Of a stretch of 64,000 bases of DNA, positions 10,592-22,350 are shown in pieces. The translations under genes were made by a program, and so were the position numbers. The stretch is from Salvia splendens (Eukaryota; Streptophyta; Magnoliopsida; Lamiales; Lamiaceae). A model generated the notes under the pieces. That model ran no database searches. It was not told where the DNA came from and saw only the letters and a program-made list of their open reading frames with translations. Each line of letters starts with the position of its first letter. Position 1 is the stretch's first letter. Location of the stretch: positions 22,250,209-22,314,208 of the forward strand of contig NC_056033.1 of assembly GCF_004379255.2 (NCBI RefSeq). The letters are read 5' to 3'.

Positions 10592-13500
10592 TGACAAGAA
10601 GGGTGCGTACCCAAAGAGGATGAAGGCCCTCCTTGATAGTCAATGCGGTGTTGCTCTTTGTTCGGGGTCTTCGTACAACTCCAAACCTCTCGTCCCCCCC
10701 GTACAACTCCATGGGGTCTTCGTCCACATCCCCACAATTCTCAACATCAAATTCTCCATTCGCCATGAGAGAGTAATATTGGTTAGTACTCATGTGGTTC
10801 TTTGCCGAAAAGAACCCACGCCCCCTTGTCATAGCATGGCGCGCGCCTCCTCTCGGATTCCTTCGATAATCTGGTGAAACCGAGCGCCTCGCATTGGGGG
10901 AGCCCCACTCCACTTCCATGTTCCCACGTGGTGTTGGTGGTTCGGTGGTGGGGTGCGAAAGGTTCCCCCCGTTCGGCGGGGACTTCCCAACCTCGGGCTT
11001 GAGCCCCGCATTTTGAGTTCCGGAGCTCGATCTGCTCCCCAAAGTAGAGTCACCCATAATGTCCGGTCCCTCCCAAGAAATACCACCGGTATCCTCCCCA
11101 TTTGTTTTGTTATTGTTTGGTCGATCACCGGCCTTGCCTTGTTTCTTCCCATGACGTTTCCATTCATTGGAGTTGGGGACATTCTTCCCCGTATCTTGTT
11201 TCCCCTTCTCGGTTTGTCTCTCGGGTTGTGGCTGTTTTGGCGGGCCGTTGTGGTAATTTCTCTTCGGCGGCCGTTCCTTCTTGCCCGTCGCATAGCACAC
11301 CTCACTTGTATGGCCAACGTGTTTGCATTCTTGGCAATATGATGGTATTTTGTCCCATCGGACTCGCTGCACCGTTTCTCGCCCACCAAGGTCAAGGATT
11401 ATCTCTTCGGGAGGCGGTTTTGTGATGTCTATCTCGACGCAAATTCGGGCAAATGAAAGCCGAGTCTTGTTTGCCGTAGCTCGATCAATTTGTATTGGAG
11501 TGCCGAGAAGCTTGCCGATGGCGAATAAGGCAGATTGGTCGAAAAGATGAATGGGGAGGCCAATTAGGTTGCACCAAATTGCCGCAATGGGGGACTCGCA
11601 ATATGCATCAAAGTCCGGGGACCATTTGAAGACCCTCATCGGGTGTCGGTCAATGAGCCATACGGGCGTACCCTTTGGGCCTCCAAGGATTCGGGCATAG
11701 TCCGCCAAGTCCTCGCATTGAATGAGAATGTGTTTAGCATAAATGTACTTCCAACTAAATCCACACCGAAGTTTAATATTATTAAGGGTCTTTTGGATTT
11801 GAAGTCCCGTGGGGATAGAGTGAGAGAACTTACCCACAATGGCGTGGCCCATGCGCTCAGCTAGCTTTTGAGTTTCCGCTCCGGAGAAGTAAATGGCCGG
11901 GATGCCGTCGGACACAGAGGCAAATCCAATATTTTGGAGCTTATCCGGCTCAAAGGCTTGAGGGCCGATAGGGTCAGTCGAGCTTTTAAGCATGTCCGCC
12001 AACGTTTTCGGCCGGTCGGGGTGGCTTGAGGCGCCTTCACCCCCGCCTTGTAGAGTGTTACTCGCCGAGCCCAAAGGTGTACCCTTAAACAAGTCCGCCA
12101 TCGATTTCGGCCACGACGAGGGCCCCGGGGTATCATCTACCCCCCCATGTTGATTAACTGCATTCAGCCCTTGTGTTGCGGCATCCGCCGTGGACATAGG
12201 TGTATTTCCACTTCTCTTCGGGTTGTTGTGCTCGGCTTTTCCATTCTCGGTTAGGGTCTTCTCGGCACCTACGTTGCCGTTGTGTGCCCTTCTCGGCTTT
12301 TCCATTCTCGGCTTTTCGGCTTTTCCCTTCTCGGTGTGGATCTTCTCGGCCTTTTCATTCTCGGTGTGGATCTTCTCGGCCTTTTCATTCTCGGTGTGGA
12401 TCTTCTCGGCATCATCCATAGGCGTATCGTTGGGTGTTGGTGTTTCCCTTGTCACTACAACCATCTCGGCACTAGGCGTGGCCTTGTTCGTCGTCTCGGT
12501 AACAAGCTTTTCTCGGTTGGCGTTAGGGTTCGACTTAGGCCGCGGCTGGCCGAGCTCCGCACTATAATGTTTCGAGCTGGCCTCAAACGAAGCTCGGATC
12601 TTGCTAGTTCGTCCTCGTTCGAGAGGAGGGAAGTCCTCAAGAGAAAGTCCACTCCCATCCCAAGGTGTGTGTGTGATACTTTGCATGCATCCCGAAGAGT
12701 TTTGGGGGAACTCCGGAGGTTTGTAACTGGCCCGCCGGTAGGTTTCCGGTACGAAGAGGCTGCGCCGCCGCTGCATCCAGCATTTCCACCGAGTCCAACG
12801 CTGCAAGGTGTAGGATCTCATCTAGTTTTGGGTTCCTTGGTGGAGATCCAAACGATACAGCTCGTGCCATACAAGAGGGGAAAGGGGAGAAGGCACTTTC
12901 TAGGGGAGCTATTGTACTTGCTAACATTTTAGGCAAGTTTGCTTTTGTACCTGATGGCTTAGGTAGGAAAGGTGGATTGGTGCTTTCCAAGTCAACTTTT
13001 GTACCTGCCTCAGGGTTAGGTAGGTTTTGCTTTTCCACTTTCCAATGGGGCAGGGACAACACATGGGGCAGCTTGTACTTCACGTGACCTAGCAAGCTTT
13101 GGTTGGGGATTGTGGAGGGGGGGAACTTCGCCGGAAACGGCCATAAGCTCGACGGCGGGAGCAGCAGATTCCGGCGGGCCGCCTCCTTCCGGTACGGTTC
13201 TACCGTTGGGGCCATCGAACTCTTCTTCACATTCATTCCAATGCTCCACTTCCTCTTCCTTCTTATGAGGCAATTCGGGGTCCTCCATCCTGAAAGAGAC
13301 CCCCAAGTCGAGGGACGGAGTCGCCGGGAACAGGGATCCTTTGCATTTGGGACTACCGGCCGCAGGTCCTTCCTCCTCACCGAAGTCTATCTTCTTCCTT
13401 AGTTGCTTGTCCTCGGCCATCGGAGACGGGACAAATCTCTTACGACCATTGCCTTTAGTAGGAGGCGCCGACGTACTTTTCCGGGCTTTGAGCTTTGCTT

Positions 13501-13714
13501 TAGCAATTTTTAGTTCCATGGATTTGGTCGGACGTTGAAGGGAAGCGGCGTCGCCAGCTCGGAAGACCATTTGCTGATCGGAGAGGACCCGAGCTCCCTC
13601 ATCCCCGGAACCAATGTCAGGCAAATGAACCGGATTAATGGCCGGAGTGTCTCTCTTTTCGTCGGGGTCCGGCGGCTGCCCCATTGTTTCGGCCAGCCGA
13701 GAGGGCTTCGGCAA
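10509..13714 (-). pseudogene. LINE C ORF1 (frameshifted)
   Basis: RNA-binding ORF1 of LINE C, spread over three frames: about 13714-13050, then about 13050-12700, then 12700-10509. Homology to the unbroken ORF1 of LINE F shows these are one ancestral ORF. The last frame carries the DUF4283-like domain (IVGKFSHS, RVFKWSPDF, IWCNLIGLP) and a CCHC knuckle CQECKHVGHTSEVC near 11300-11340. The 3' end is also out of frame: it overruns the ORF2 start by about 80 nt instead of stopping next to it. A run of EKIHTENEKA repeats lies in the middle. C would need ORF1 supplied from elsewhere. Confidence 0.85.
12231..12410 (-). repeat. Minisatellite inside LINE C ORF1 (30-bp unit)
   Basis: Near-identical 30-bp units at 12331-12360 and 12361-12390, plus a partial third, encode EKIHTENEKA repeats (about two and two-thirds copies). 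More degenerate units extend to about 12231. The number of codons per unit is whole, so the frame is kept. No other LINE ORF1 in the window shows this expansion. Confidence 0.8.
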
Positions 13715-14020
13715 GGTGTGGCCGAGACGTGGAGTAGAGATTGACGGGAGCCGCGAGCCAAGTCCGACGATGAAAGTCGCTTTCGTCGGGGATGGGCCGG
13801 GGGTGACAAGCGGAGTGGGATTGGGAGGAGGACGGCAGGGTGGTAACCACCAAGGAGGATGATGAAAGGTGATGAACCGATGGACGAGGGAGGAGTGGTG
13901 GCTGGGGTCGGCGAATGTCGTCGGGTGGCGGGGGGGGGTGGTGGTGGGAGATTGGCGGCGGAGGTCAAAGGTGGTACAATAGGGTGGAGTATTTTAGAGA
14001 GAAGGAGGAGCTTCTCTCTC
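13715..14020 (-). promoter_or_regulatory. LINE C 5' UTR with terminal hairpin
   Basis: CT-rich (minus strand) leader upstream of ORF1. It starts with GAGAGAAG-CTCCTC-CTTCTCTC, a perfect 8-bp stem with a 6-nt loop. By position it should hold the internal promoter, but no promoter motif is clear. Confidence 0.55.
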
Positions 14021-14040
14021 TATTGATGAATGTTGGAAGA

Positions 14041-15223
14041 ACTCCACTGCCGAACTTCTAATCTCCATTTCGTCCGAGATCTCCCGGCCACCCACATTGA
14101 TCTTGTGGATGCGCGTGCGGATCCTCTTTTGTTTCACCCCAACTTTGGTAGAATTTCGTGTTCTTGTCGCCCTCCCCTAGCCATCTTAGAGTAGCCTTTT
14201 GGCGCCAGAAGTCCTCCTCCATTTTGAGCAGTCGAATGTACTCGGCGATGCATCTATTGATCTCTGTCCTGTTCTCCGGGGTTGGCCTTTCCTCGAAATT
14301 GCTTTGGGCCGTTGCGATTTTCACTTCCATATCCCTGAGGTTTAGATGGATGTTCCCAAAGGTCTCCTTGTTCCATACCTTTAGGGTTCTCTTAAGCCGT
14401 GCAAGTTTGATTTGGAAATTGAGTAGGCCTCCGGATTCCGTCGGTTGCATCCAATCTCCCCGAACGAGATCCATGAATCCCTCGTGTCTAACCCACATGT
14501 TTTGGAACCTGAACGGCCTACCCCCGCTGTTATGATCTGTCCCTTTGCATCTTACCAACACAGGCCCATGGTCCGAGGCAATCCGGGGCAGGTTCGTCAC
14601 CCGGGTAGTTTCCAAAATTTGTGCCCAACGTTCATTCACAAGAATTCTATCCAATCTTTCGAAGAGACCATTCTTGGCCCATGTGAACTCCGACCCATCA
14701 TAGCCCGGGTCTAGAATCCTGCAATCCTCAATAGCCTCCGCAAAGTCCACCATTTCAGCTTGGCGGTTTGTTTCACTCCCTACTCTGTCTCGTGGATGGA
14801 GAATGGTGTTGAAGTCCCCTCCGATCAACCATGGTGAGCCCTCCCAAAGTATGGAGCACTCCCTCAATTCATCCCATAAATGAATCCCGTTCGGTTCTTG
14901 TACATTTTGCATACACCGCCGAGACACACAAGTGACTAGCTAGGCGGGGGGATCCAAAGCGGCCGGATAGGGCCTGATCCGTGTCTCTCTCGACCAGGAA
15001 GCTGGCCCCTTCCTCAACAAACACCCAAATCTTCCCATTTCTATTCGATCCTTGGAAAACCAGCCCCAAAGCCTTTGAGAACTTCTCCGCGTTGGGGCTT
15101 GTGAGCGGCTCCATTATTGCAAAGAAAATGAATATTATGAGTCTTAATTAGTCTTTTAAGAACATTTTGGGTAGGCGCGTTAGCAACTCCCCTAACGTTC
15201 CAAAACAAAAAGTTGACAGACAT
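14041..15223 (-). pseudogene. LINE D/B ORF2 N-terminus: endonuclease (broken)
   Basis: The ATG at 15223 starts FLFWNVRGVANAPTQNVLKR, the usual ORF2 N-terminus in this window. The APE-like endonuclease follows (GGDFNTIL, FERLDRIL, ASDHGPVL), then the coiled linker to KMEEDFWRQKATLRWLGEGD. Frameshifts occur near 14900-15115 and near 14120, where one extra C in a C run changes the frame. The last readable residues precede the start of segment B at 6166. Confidence 0.85.
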
Positions 15224-15225
15224 GA

Positions 15226-16469
15226 TTAATGGGGAAGAGTCTTACCCGGTGACCGTGCGAGGTCCCCCTGATATTCCACCATTTGAAGCCGTTCCTCTCC
15301 AATGTATCCCTCCTCATGCATGATCATGGGATCCATCCCCACCGGCATAAAGGATGGTTCGGGGGCTCCCCTCTTTATCTCCATCCCCCCCCACGTCATC
15401 ATCATCTTCTAGGAAATCTCCTTCTCCATGAGGGAAAAGTATTGGTTGGAGCTTAGGACATTCGGGCTGCTTGGGACCCTCGGCCCTGTGCCGCTCCCCG
15501 TGTTCCCCCTCTCCAACTAGAAACGCTCCTCGTCGGGAGGGCGTGTACCCATTCGTAGCCCCATGGGATTCACCTCCATGATGGGTAGAACTAGCCACCA
15601 CTCCGACGGTTTTGTCGAAGGTATCTCGGCCATAGGAGCTCTCGCCCCTTTCATGGACACTTGCCAACCTGGAGCCGCGTCAGAATTACCATGCATTTCG
15701 CCCATGATGTCCGGGCCTGACCACTCCCTCGGCTCGGGACCAATGGCCGAGGATCCGGCTTTGGCAGCCCTTTCGGCCCTTTGTTTTTCTTTTGATGTTT
15801 TCCATTCTTTAGAGCTAGCCATTTCCTTTGGTTGTTCCGTTTTGTCCCTTCCCCCTTGACTCTCATGGTGTGACTGGTCTCGGCGTTACATTATTGTAGT
15901 TCCTCTTCGGGGGGCGTTCAACGTTACCCGCCGCATAACACACCCTCACGTTATGTCCAACATGCCTACATTCCATGCAATATGCCGGGATCTTGTCCCA
16001 TTTCACTTTTAGCAACCGTCTCACGGCCACAAATATCTAGAATGAACTCCTCGGGAGGGTGGCGTCGTAATGTCAATTTCAATGAAAATGCGAGCAAACG
16101 AGAGTCTCGACTTGTTGGCCGTAGCGCGATCCACTTGTATCGGGTTTCCAAGCAAATTTACCGATTGCAAAGAGGGCGGCGTGAATCAAAGAGGTGGATT
16201 GGGAGGCCAATGATGTTACAACCAAACTGCCGCGATCGGGGATTCACAATACGCATCAAAATCCGGGGACCACTTGAAAACCCTCATGGGGTGCCGATCA
16301 ATAAACCACACCGGAGTCCCTTTCGGTCCACTTAGCAAACGGGCATAATCCGCCATATCCTCGAATTGAACAAATATATGCTTAGCATTAATATATCTTC
16401 CATGTAAATCCTCTATTAAATTTGATATTATCTAGGGGCCTTTTATATTTGGTATGAAGTGGGTATAGA
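15226..16469 (-). pseudogene. LINE D/B ORF1, C-terminal half (broken)
   Basis: Several short frames together cover the end of ORF1. They hold the DUF4283-like domain (fragments near 16000-16440), the knuckle region near 15930-15990, and the variable Ser/Gly-rich tail ending in TAA at 15226-15228, two bases before the ORF2 ATG. At least three frameshifts are visible. The N-terminal half lies at 19985-21416, beyond LINE E. Confidence 0.8.
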
Positions 16470-16476
16470 GTGGGAG

Positions 16477-16481
<5 letters not shown>
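16470..16481 (+). repeat. Left target-site duplication of LINE E
   Basis: GTGGGAGAACTT, repeated exactly at 19973-19984. It lies in the GKFSH codons of the D/B ORF1. Confidence 0.93.
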
Positions 16482-16517
<36 letters not shown>

Positions 16518-19500
16518 CAAAACACCTCTACGGTGGAGGGTTCGTGGGTCCCTCATCCCTATATTCCACAAGAGATAATTACAAGGCGTGGCCACACCCA
16601 AAGTGGTGTGCCGTAACAAAATCAAGAGTAGTATGCGGTCCGATCCCACAAGGTTCGGACCTCATCATACTCCTTTCCAAAATACAATTAACCACAAAGC
16701 TAGCCACTATTGTCTCCCATCGTCTCATGATCAACTTTGATGCCCGTCCCCGTCTAGGTTTCGGATGTGCGACACTCCCATCTCGTCCAATCTAACAAGT
16801 CCAATAGTTCTCTCGGTGCTGAGTTGTAGTGCATTCGTAGGCCACTGTCTTGGACTAGCCCCATTTTCGCAAGGAGTCCGCGCTTTGTTCCCCTCCCTGT
16901 GTATGAAGGTGGCTCGGAATTTGAGTTGGCGTTGAGAATGGTTAGTTGCGCCACGCTTGCCGAGCGAGTGCCGGCCCCCATCCCGTCCCATGACCAATTT
17001 GATTGCTTGCTCTGCATCTGACTCAATCCAGATTGGTAGGCCGTATTCCTTGGCTATATTTAGCCGTGAATCATGGCCAACAGCTCCGCTTCTAACGCCG
17101 AGTGGGCTTCAAGGGGTGTGCTGACGGCGACGAGCATCTTACCCGAGTGGTCTCGAATAATCCCGCCAGCCCTGTACTGCCGTTCGCTTCATTATAGGAG
17201 CCATCCGTGTTGAGCTTTATCCACGGCTGATCCGGGGGGTTCCATTTGATTGCCATGGCTAGGGGTAGCGCCCTGATTGCCGCCGCTTGTTGAGGAATAT
17301 TGATTCCAAGTTTAACTCCCTTCCAATGTTCGGCTTCAAGCTTCCATTAGACATAGCATTTCGAATGAACATGTGGACCTGCCCATACCACGTTGTTTGT
17401 GGTTTAAACTGTGTGCCTTGGTGCGGCTCCTGTTTCTCTCCGACCAATAAACCAAAGGATGAGGTATGGAGTGGCTCGGCTAAGATGTTCTTGTTCGGCT
17501 GTTGGCACCTTCGCGCCACACTTCGATTCTCGTAGGGATTGTGTCATTGATATGGATGCGTGGGAACGGGCTGTGAACCAGCCGTCGAACTCACTCCATA
17601 CTCTGCGAGCTCCATATCCCTGGATGAAGAGGGTGTTGGAGTGACTCAGTGTTCGGTCTGTGTGGGGGCAGCATTGGCACTTAGAGGCTAGCTCAATCTC
17701 CCGCCACTGAAGTTTCGTGTCAACGGCACCCGATTGGAGAGAAGCCTCCAGATAAAGATGGCTATTGAGTTGGTGGGCCTACCTTCCAACGTCCCCCAAA
17801 CCAGGATGATCGGGTTCCGTCCTCGAAGTGTGTCCCATGTCGAAGCCACCGTGAATTCCCCATGCATAGAGAGGTTCCACCTCAGGATATCCTGTTCGTC
17901 ATGGAGGATCGGTGTATTTAATGATGCCATCGATACATGCTGAGGGAGGCCGGCCTGATTGTGAAGGAGTTTGAAGCTTGGGCACATCCCAGCCACCATT
18001 TGTAATGAACTCCGAGACCCGGGTGGTTGGTCTTCCCCTATCATCAAGACTAAGTTCCCTCAGAGGGCTATTGCCAAGCCAAATGTCATCCCGAGAAGTA
18101 GATGGTCCCCTTGTCCCACTAGCCATCTCATGTGCGGGTTGCGCGAGGGCCATGCTCTTGAGAGCCTTCTCCACGTAGGACTACTCCTGCTCGGCAATCT
18201 CAAGGTGAGCGGGTGTGGAGTGGAGCAATATTTTGCCATCATGTATCTTGCCCAAAGGGAGTTTGCTCCCGAAAGCGCCACCAAGTTTGATATTGAAGGC
18301 GAGGAGGAACCTCATAGTTTTTCGGATCCCAAGGCCTCCTTCATCAGTGGGCCGGCACATTTGTTCCCATCCAATCCAATGGGTCCGCTTCTTTTCATTC
18401 GTAGACCCCCAAAAGAATCGGGCCATTTGTTGATCAAGTTGCTTGAGGGTACCGGCCGTGGGCTCGACGGCTTGAAAGATGTGCAAGGGGATCGCTTCAA
18501 GAGTGCTCTTATCAACGTAAGCCTTCCTCCAAAGGATAGGTGAGGGTGCGGTGTGCCCATCCTGAGATCCTTCTTGCAATCTTTTCCCGTAGAAAGAGGA
18601 ACATGTCCGTGCGTTGGCACCACGATAGATAGGGACTCCGAGATAGAGAAAAGGAAAGGCCCCCTAGAGAAGCCTCCTTCCGCCTGGATCGAGTTTGCCA
18701 ATGTTCATGGGCCTCGGCAATATAGAAATTACTCTTGGCGAGGCTGACTTGTTGGCCGGAGACTCTTTCATATTTTTCGAGACCAGGCTCTTAGCCGGCG
18801 CATAGGATTTGCCGCCGCTTGAGTGAAGATGATAATGTCGTCCGCATAGGCTAGATGGCTGATCTCCATGCATCTCCGGGAGGCTTTGAACGTCATGTCC
18901 TTTTGGCCGAGGATGAGCTTATCTAATGCTCGGGACAAGTAGTCCGCAGCGATTACGAACAGAGCGGGGGAGATCGGGTCTCCTTGCCGAAGTCCTCGAG
19001 TTGATCTAAAGAAGCCCGAGGGTGCCCCGTTAACAAGGACCGAGAACCAGCAACACCCAATACACCTCTCCATAAGTGAAATCCATGAATCCGGGAAACC
19101 CATACGGCGTAAAACTTTGAAGAGGAATGGCCATTGGACCCTATCATAGGCTTTAGCCATGTCAATCTTTACTGCCACATTAGGCGCTGGGGAGCATCTA
19201 GCAAGCTCATGGAACATCTCTTGAGCCAGAAGTGCGTTGTCGTTAAGGAGCCGACCTTTGACAAATCCACTTTGGTTTGGGGAGATGACCTGTGGGAGGA
19301 AAGGAGAGAGTCGAGAGGTGAGTACCTTGGTAATGATCTTGTTTAAAACATTGCAGAGACTGATGGGTCGGTAGTCGGTCCATGACTCCGGCGATGCCTT
19401 CTTTGGGATAAGGACTATGCTTGTGGCCGTGATGCTCCTCGGCAGGAAGGCCCCTCTGAAGAACTGTCTGATTGCTTCCACTACCTCCGGCCCCACAATG

Positions 19501-19972
19501 GGCCAGCAGGCTTGATAGAAGGTGGCCGAGAAGCCGTCGGGTCCGGGTGCACTATCTCCGGAAATGCAAAAGGTGGCACTCCTGACCTCGTCCGCACTTG
19601 GAGCATCTGCGATGTCAGCGAACTGCTCGGCTGAGTGGACCTGCTGGATTAGGTCGAGGTCTGGATCTTCAAGTGTCGGATTGTTGGGGGCAAGGAGTTG
19701 TTGGAAGAACTCCACTGCGGACTTTTTAATCTCGGCTTCCTCGGTGAGCTCCTGCCCATTGACACGTATTGAATGGATGCGGAGACGAACCCTCTTTTGT
19801 TTCACCCAGCTTTGGTAGAACCGGGTATTTTTGTCTCCCTCGGCAAGCCACCTCAAAGCTGCCTTCTGTCGCCAAAAATCTTCTTCCATTCTCAGCAAAA
19901 GGATGTACTCGGCAATGTGTTTGTTGATCGCTGTCCTGTGATCCGGAGTCGGCCTTGCTTCGAAACCTCATT
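16482..19972 (-). mobile_element. LINE E, 5'-truncated element inserted in D/B
   Basis: 33-nt poly-T tail, terminal hairpin at 16523-16535, 3' UTR, RNase H, and reverse transcriptase back to the linker that precedes the RT, where homology stops at about 19966. Six bases (CTCATT) separate this from the right duplication. This is a classic 5'-truncated LINE with a long tail and a perfect 12-bp target duplication. Its sequence is very close to LINE G and is also related to C. Confidence 0.92.
16740..19966 (-). pseudogene. LINE E ORF2: reverse transcriptase and RNase H (frameshifted)
   Basis: The frame 19898-18768 is open for 376 codons. It covers the linker (MEEDFWRQKAALRWLAEGD), APGPDGF, DYRPISLCNV, the KIDMAKAYDRVQW block, GLRQGDPISP and YADD near 18840. 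After that the reading breaks repeatedly by one-base changes, giving fragments of thumb, zf-RVT (about 17650-17690) and RNase H (about 16870-17210). The endonuclease is absent through 5' truncation. Many breaks sit in short homopolymers, so base-calling error is a real alternative to decay. Confidence 0.85.
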
Positions 19973-19984
19973 GTGGGAGAACTT
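19973..19984 (+). repeat. Right target-site duplication of LINE E
   Basis: GTGGGAGAACTT, matching 16470-16481; D/B ORF1 resumes directly after it. Confidence 0.93.
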
Positions 19985-21416
19985 ACCCACAATGGCGTGC
20001 CCAATACTCGAGGCCAGCTTTTGAACTTCCGCTCCGGAGAAGTAGATTGTCGGAATGCCATTGGAAGTGGACGCAAAGCCTATATTTGGAATGTTATCCG
20101 GCTCGAACACTTTCGGCCCTTCGGTGTTCCGCGACATCCGAACCATATCCGCCATGCTCTTGGGAGCGCTTGTGTTCCGCGCGCCTTCTTCATTTCCTTC
20201 GGGTCGGGAGTTACTCAATGAGGCCTTGTGTCGCGCCGCCCACGCGTTGCCTAGTGGCTCTGATCCAGCCAAGGCTTGTGGTCCACGGTGCACGCACACG
20301 TCGGCCATCGTCGTGTCATCATTGGCCGACCTCCCGTCCGCATCCGAGGTCTTGTTCTCGGTTGGCTCAGCAGCCTTGTCGGGGGCTGAGGGCCCAGTCG
20401 TGGCTCGAAGTGGTGTGGCGTCCGGTTGTGGGGATTGGCTCGGGCGTAGCCGACCGCTCTCGAAGGCATCTCGGATTTTGCGAAACCGGCCTCGTTCAAG
20501 GGGGGGGAAATCCTCAAGTGATGGGCCATTTGCAACCAGGGGTGGTTCGGGGTTTGGTTCAGAGGACCATGGGAGGGCGGGGTCCGGTCCGGCCCTTTCA
20601 ACAAGGTCCGCCGGCCACTTGTCTCCGAGGAGGGGCTGCACCACCATGGCGTCTAGCATCTCCGGCATGTCAAGGTTTGCTAGTTGCATGATGGAATCTT
20701 TCTTTGGCTGCACATGGGCTTCAACGGCTAGTAGTTCACGTGATGACTCGGCTCGGCAAGCCACCAAACAACTTTCGGAAAGTAAGTTTGTTGTTGGCTC
20801 CATTTCGGGTAATTTGACTTTCACATCCACCAAGGACAATTGTACCTCCTCCTTTGGACTATCTCTCATGCATCTTGGACCTAGTGGTTGGTTGGCCCTA
20901 TCTTTACCAATGCACACCCCGTCGCCGGCCGTTGCTGGTCGGAATCCGGCGCCGCCGCGGCCGCCGTGGCTGTTCCGTCATCGGTGGAATACCCATCCTC
21001 CAAGAGGCCTTCATGGTGCCCTTAGGGGAGGAGTTCCCCACTTCATCCATGTGTTGGCTCGCCGGAAAGATGGGACCCTTGCATTTTGGAGACCCGATGG
21101 TGGGGCTATCTTCTTCACCGAAATCAATCTTCTTCCGGAGTTGCTTGTCTTCCGGCATAGGTGAGAGTACAAACCTTTTCGACCATCGCCTTTGGTGGAA
21201 GGGGCCGGGGTACTTTTCCTCTCTTTCACGTTTGTTTTCAAGGATTTCCTCGCCATTTTCTTGGGAGGGAAGGCTTGTGGAGGAAGCCTCTTCCGACGTG
21301 AACGTCATTTGTTGGACCAAGGGAGGGTCCTCGGCCGCCCGGAGGACCATTTGCTGATCCGAGATGGTGCGGGGTTCCTCGGACCCCGGTGGAGGATCCG
21401 GCGGGTGTTCCGGCAT
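19985..21416 (-). pseudogene. LINE D/B ORF1, N-terminal half
   Basis: Starts at the ATG at 21416 (MPEHPPDPPPGSEEPRT), the same start as LINE F ORF1. Two frames: 21416 to about 20904, then 20917 to 19985. The second contains SLEDFPPLERGRFRKIRDAF and ends at GHAIVGKFSH, where LINE E is inserted. Loss of one C in AACCTTTTCGACC near 21180 shifts the frame relative to F. The first 325 bases are nearly identical to F, while the rest is only moderately similar. Confidence 0.82.
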
Positions 21417-21441
21417 GGCTGAAGGAGAGTCAAGACACCAG
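21118..21441 (-). repeat. 5' block nearly identical to LINE F (29070-29395)
   Basis: About 325 bp with only about four differences from F. The sequence next to it diverges sharply at CCGAAATCAATC. Confidence 0.85.
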
Positions 21442-21657
21442 CCGCACCGGGGAGTTGAGCGGGGGTTGGTGAGGTGTGGCTCGAGACTGGTGGAGCGAGC
21501 CGGGGTTGTGGTTGTGGCCTTGGACGAACAAGGATGGTGGTCGGAGATGGAAGGAAGGTCGGCGTGGGGGGGTGGTCGAAAGGTGGATTATCGTTCAAAA
21601 GGAGAATTGCTAGAGAGAAGGGAGAGCATCTCTCTCTAGAAGTTTTCCATCAAGGTC

Positions 21658-21674
21658 TTGCTAGGATATGCGTT
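21658..21674 (+). repeat. Right target-site duplication of LINE D/B
   Basis: TTGCTAGGATATGCGTT, matching 2926-2942. LINE A ORF1 resumes in the same domain. Confidence 0.93.
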
Positions 21675-22350
21675 GAGATTGACATCTCTACGCCCCCTAC
21701 GGAAGAGATTATTCTCAATATCTTAGGTAAAGAACCAAGGCACAAAGTGGCATGGGATCGTATACCTTTGTTTTGTGCCAATTGTAAGCATGTTGGGCAC
21801 ACCATTGATAAGTGTCATGCTTTGGGAAGGAAGGAACGTGATGGTAGTAAGAACCACCGAACGCCAACAAAGACGCACTACTCGAGCAATGTCTCCAAGA
21901 TCATTCACCGAGAATGGCGTCCAAAGGTGGATACTTGGGCCGGCACTTCAACGAGTTATGAGCATAGAAACAAGGATAAAGAATGTGCCAACCAAGAGAA
22001 GTGCAAGGAAGGTACAATGGATGTTGTTTCGTCGGCCCCAAGAGGCAGCAAATCGAAACCAACCAAGTGTGGACAAGGATGGGTTCCAAGTGGTGTCGAG
22101 GAAGAGGAAAGGCAAGGTGCACGAGGGAGATTTGATTACCAAAGGGCACCACATTGATGATTGGCGTTTGAAGAAGAACGTTGCTACGGTGACGTTTGGG
22201 AGTGGTAATTCGGATGCGAATGAGCCGGGTATTGGCTCAATGAATGTCTCTTGTGGGCTCCCTAGCCGGGAGATGGAGGGTTTCATCGAGGACCTTGACC
22301 CAGGAGGAACCGTCCCATGCGGAGGCATCCCTATTGCGGGTCTCAATTAG
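21675..22350 (+). pseudogene. LINE A ORF1, C-terminal part
   Basis: Continues the DUF4283-like domain (EIDISTPPTEEIILNILGKE) and the CCHC knuckle CANCKHVGHTIDKC near 21776-21817. A basic linker follows. One frameshift near 22040-22060 moves the reading to a frame with DKDGFQVVSRKRKGK and a conserved tail (SREMEGFIEDLDPGG). It ends at TAG 22348-22350. The same tail in LINE H argues that this is the natural ORF1 C-terminus of the family. Confidence 0.82.

Larger units (their letters stand above)
6167..14020 (-). mobile_element. LINE C, near-full-length L1-type element
   Basis: About 7.85 kb on the minus strand: 32-nt poly-T (6167-6198), terminal hairpin (6204-6216), 3' UTR, intact ORF2, ORF1 with frameshifts, a 5' UTR of about 300 nt, and the 5' hairpin (GAGAGAAG stem, 13997-14018). 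The long pure tail and the open ORF2 make it one of the youngest elements here. It sits inside D/B. I cannot find a clean target duplication: the left flank is CCAGTAGATC and the right flank is TATTGATGAATGTT before D resumes. Confidence 0.92.
14031..16469 (-). mobile_element. LINE D/B, central segment D
   Basis: Continues D/B on the far side of C: endonuclease and linker, the ORF1-ORF2 junction (TAA, two bases, ATG at 15223), then the C-terminal half of ORF1 up to the duplicated GTGGGAGAACTT at 16470. There LINE E interrupts it; the rest is at 19985-21640. Bases 14021-14030 are unassigned. Confidence 0.87.
19985..21640 (-). mobile_element. LINE D/B, 5' end segment
   Basis: N-terminal ORF1 and 5' UTR of D/B. 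The 5' hairpin (stem 21612-21618 with 21631-21637) marks the end. About 20 bases (21638-21657) that I cannot assign separate it from the right target duplication at 21658. Confidence 0.88.

Noticed and set aside
12231..12410. CRISPR-like direct repeats
   Set aside because: No spacers of equal length; the units are contiguous, coding and in a plant LINE.
12190..12932. Long plus-strand frames across 12190-12932
   Set aside because: Shadows of the repeat-rich LINE C ORF1 on the other strand; no family resemblance.
2940..21657. D/B's separate pieces as independent LINEs
   Set aside because: Exact target repeats and collinear resumption of coding sequence show they are one element; only the C junction lacks a duplication.
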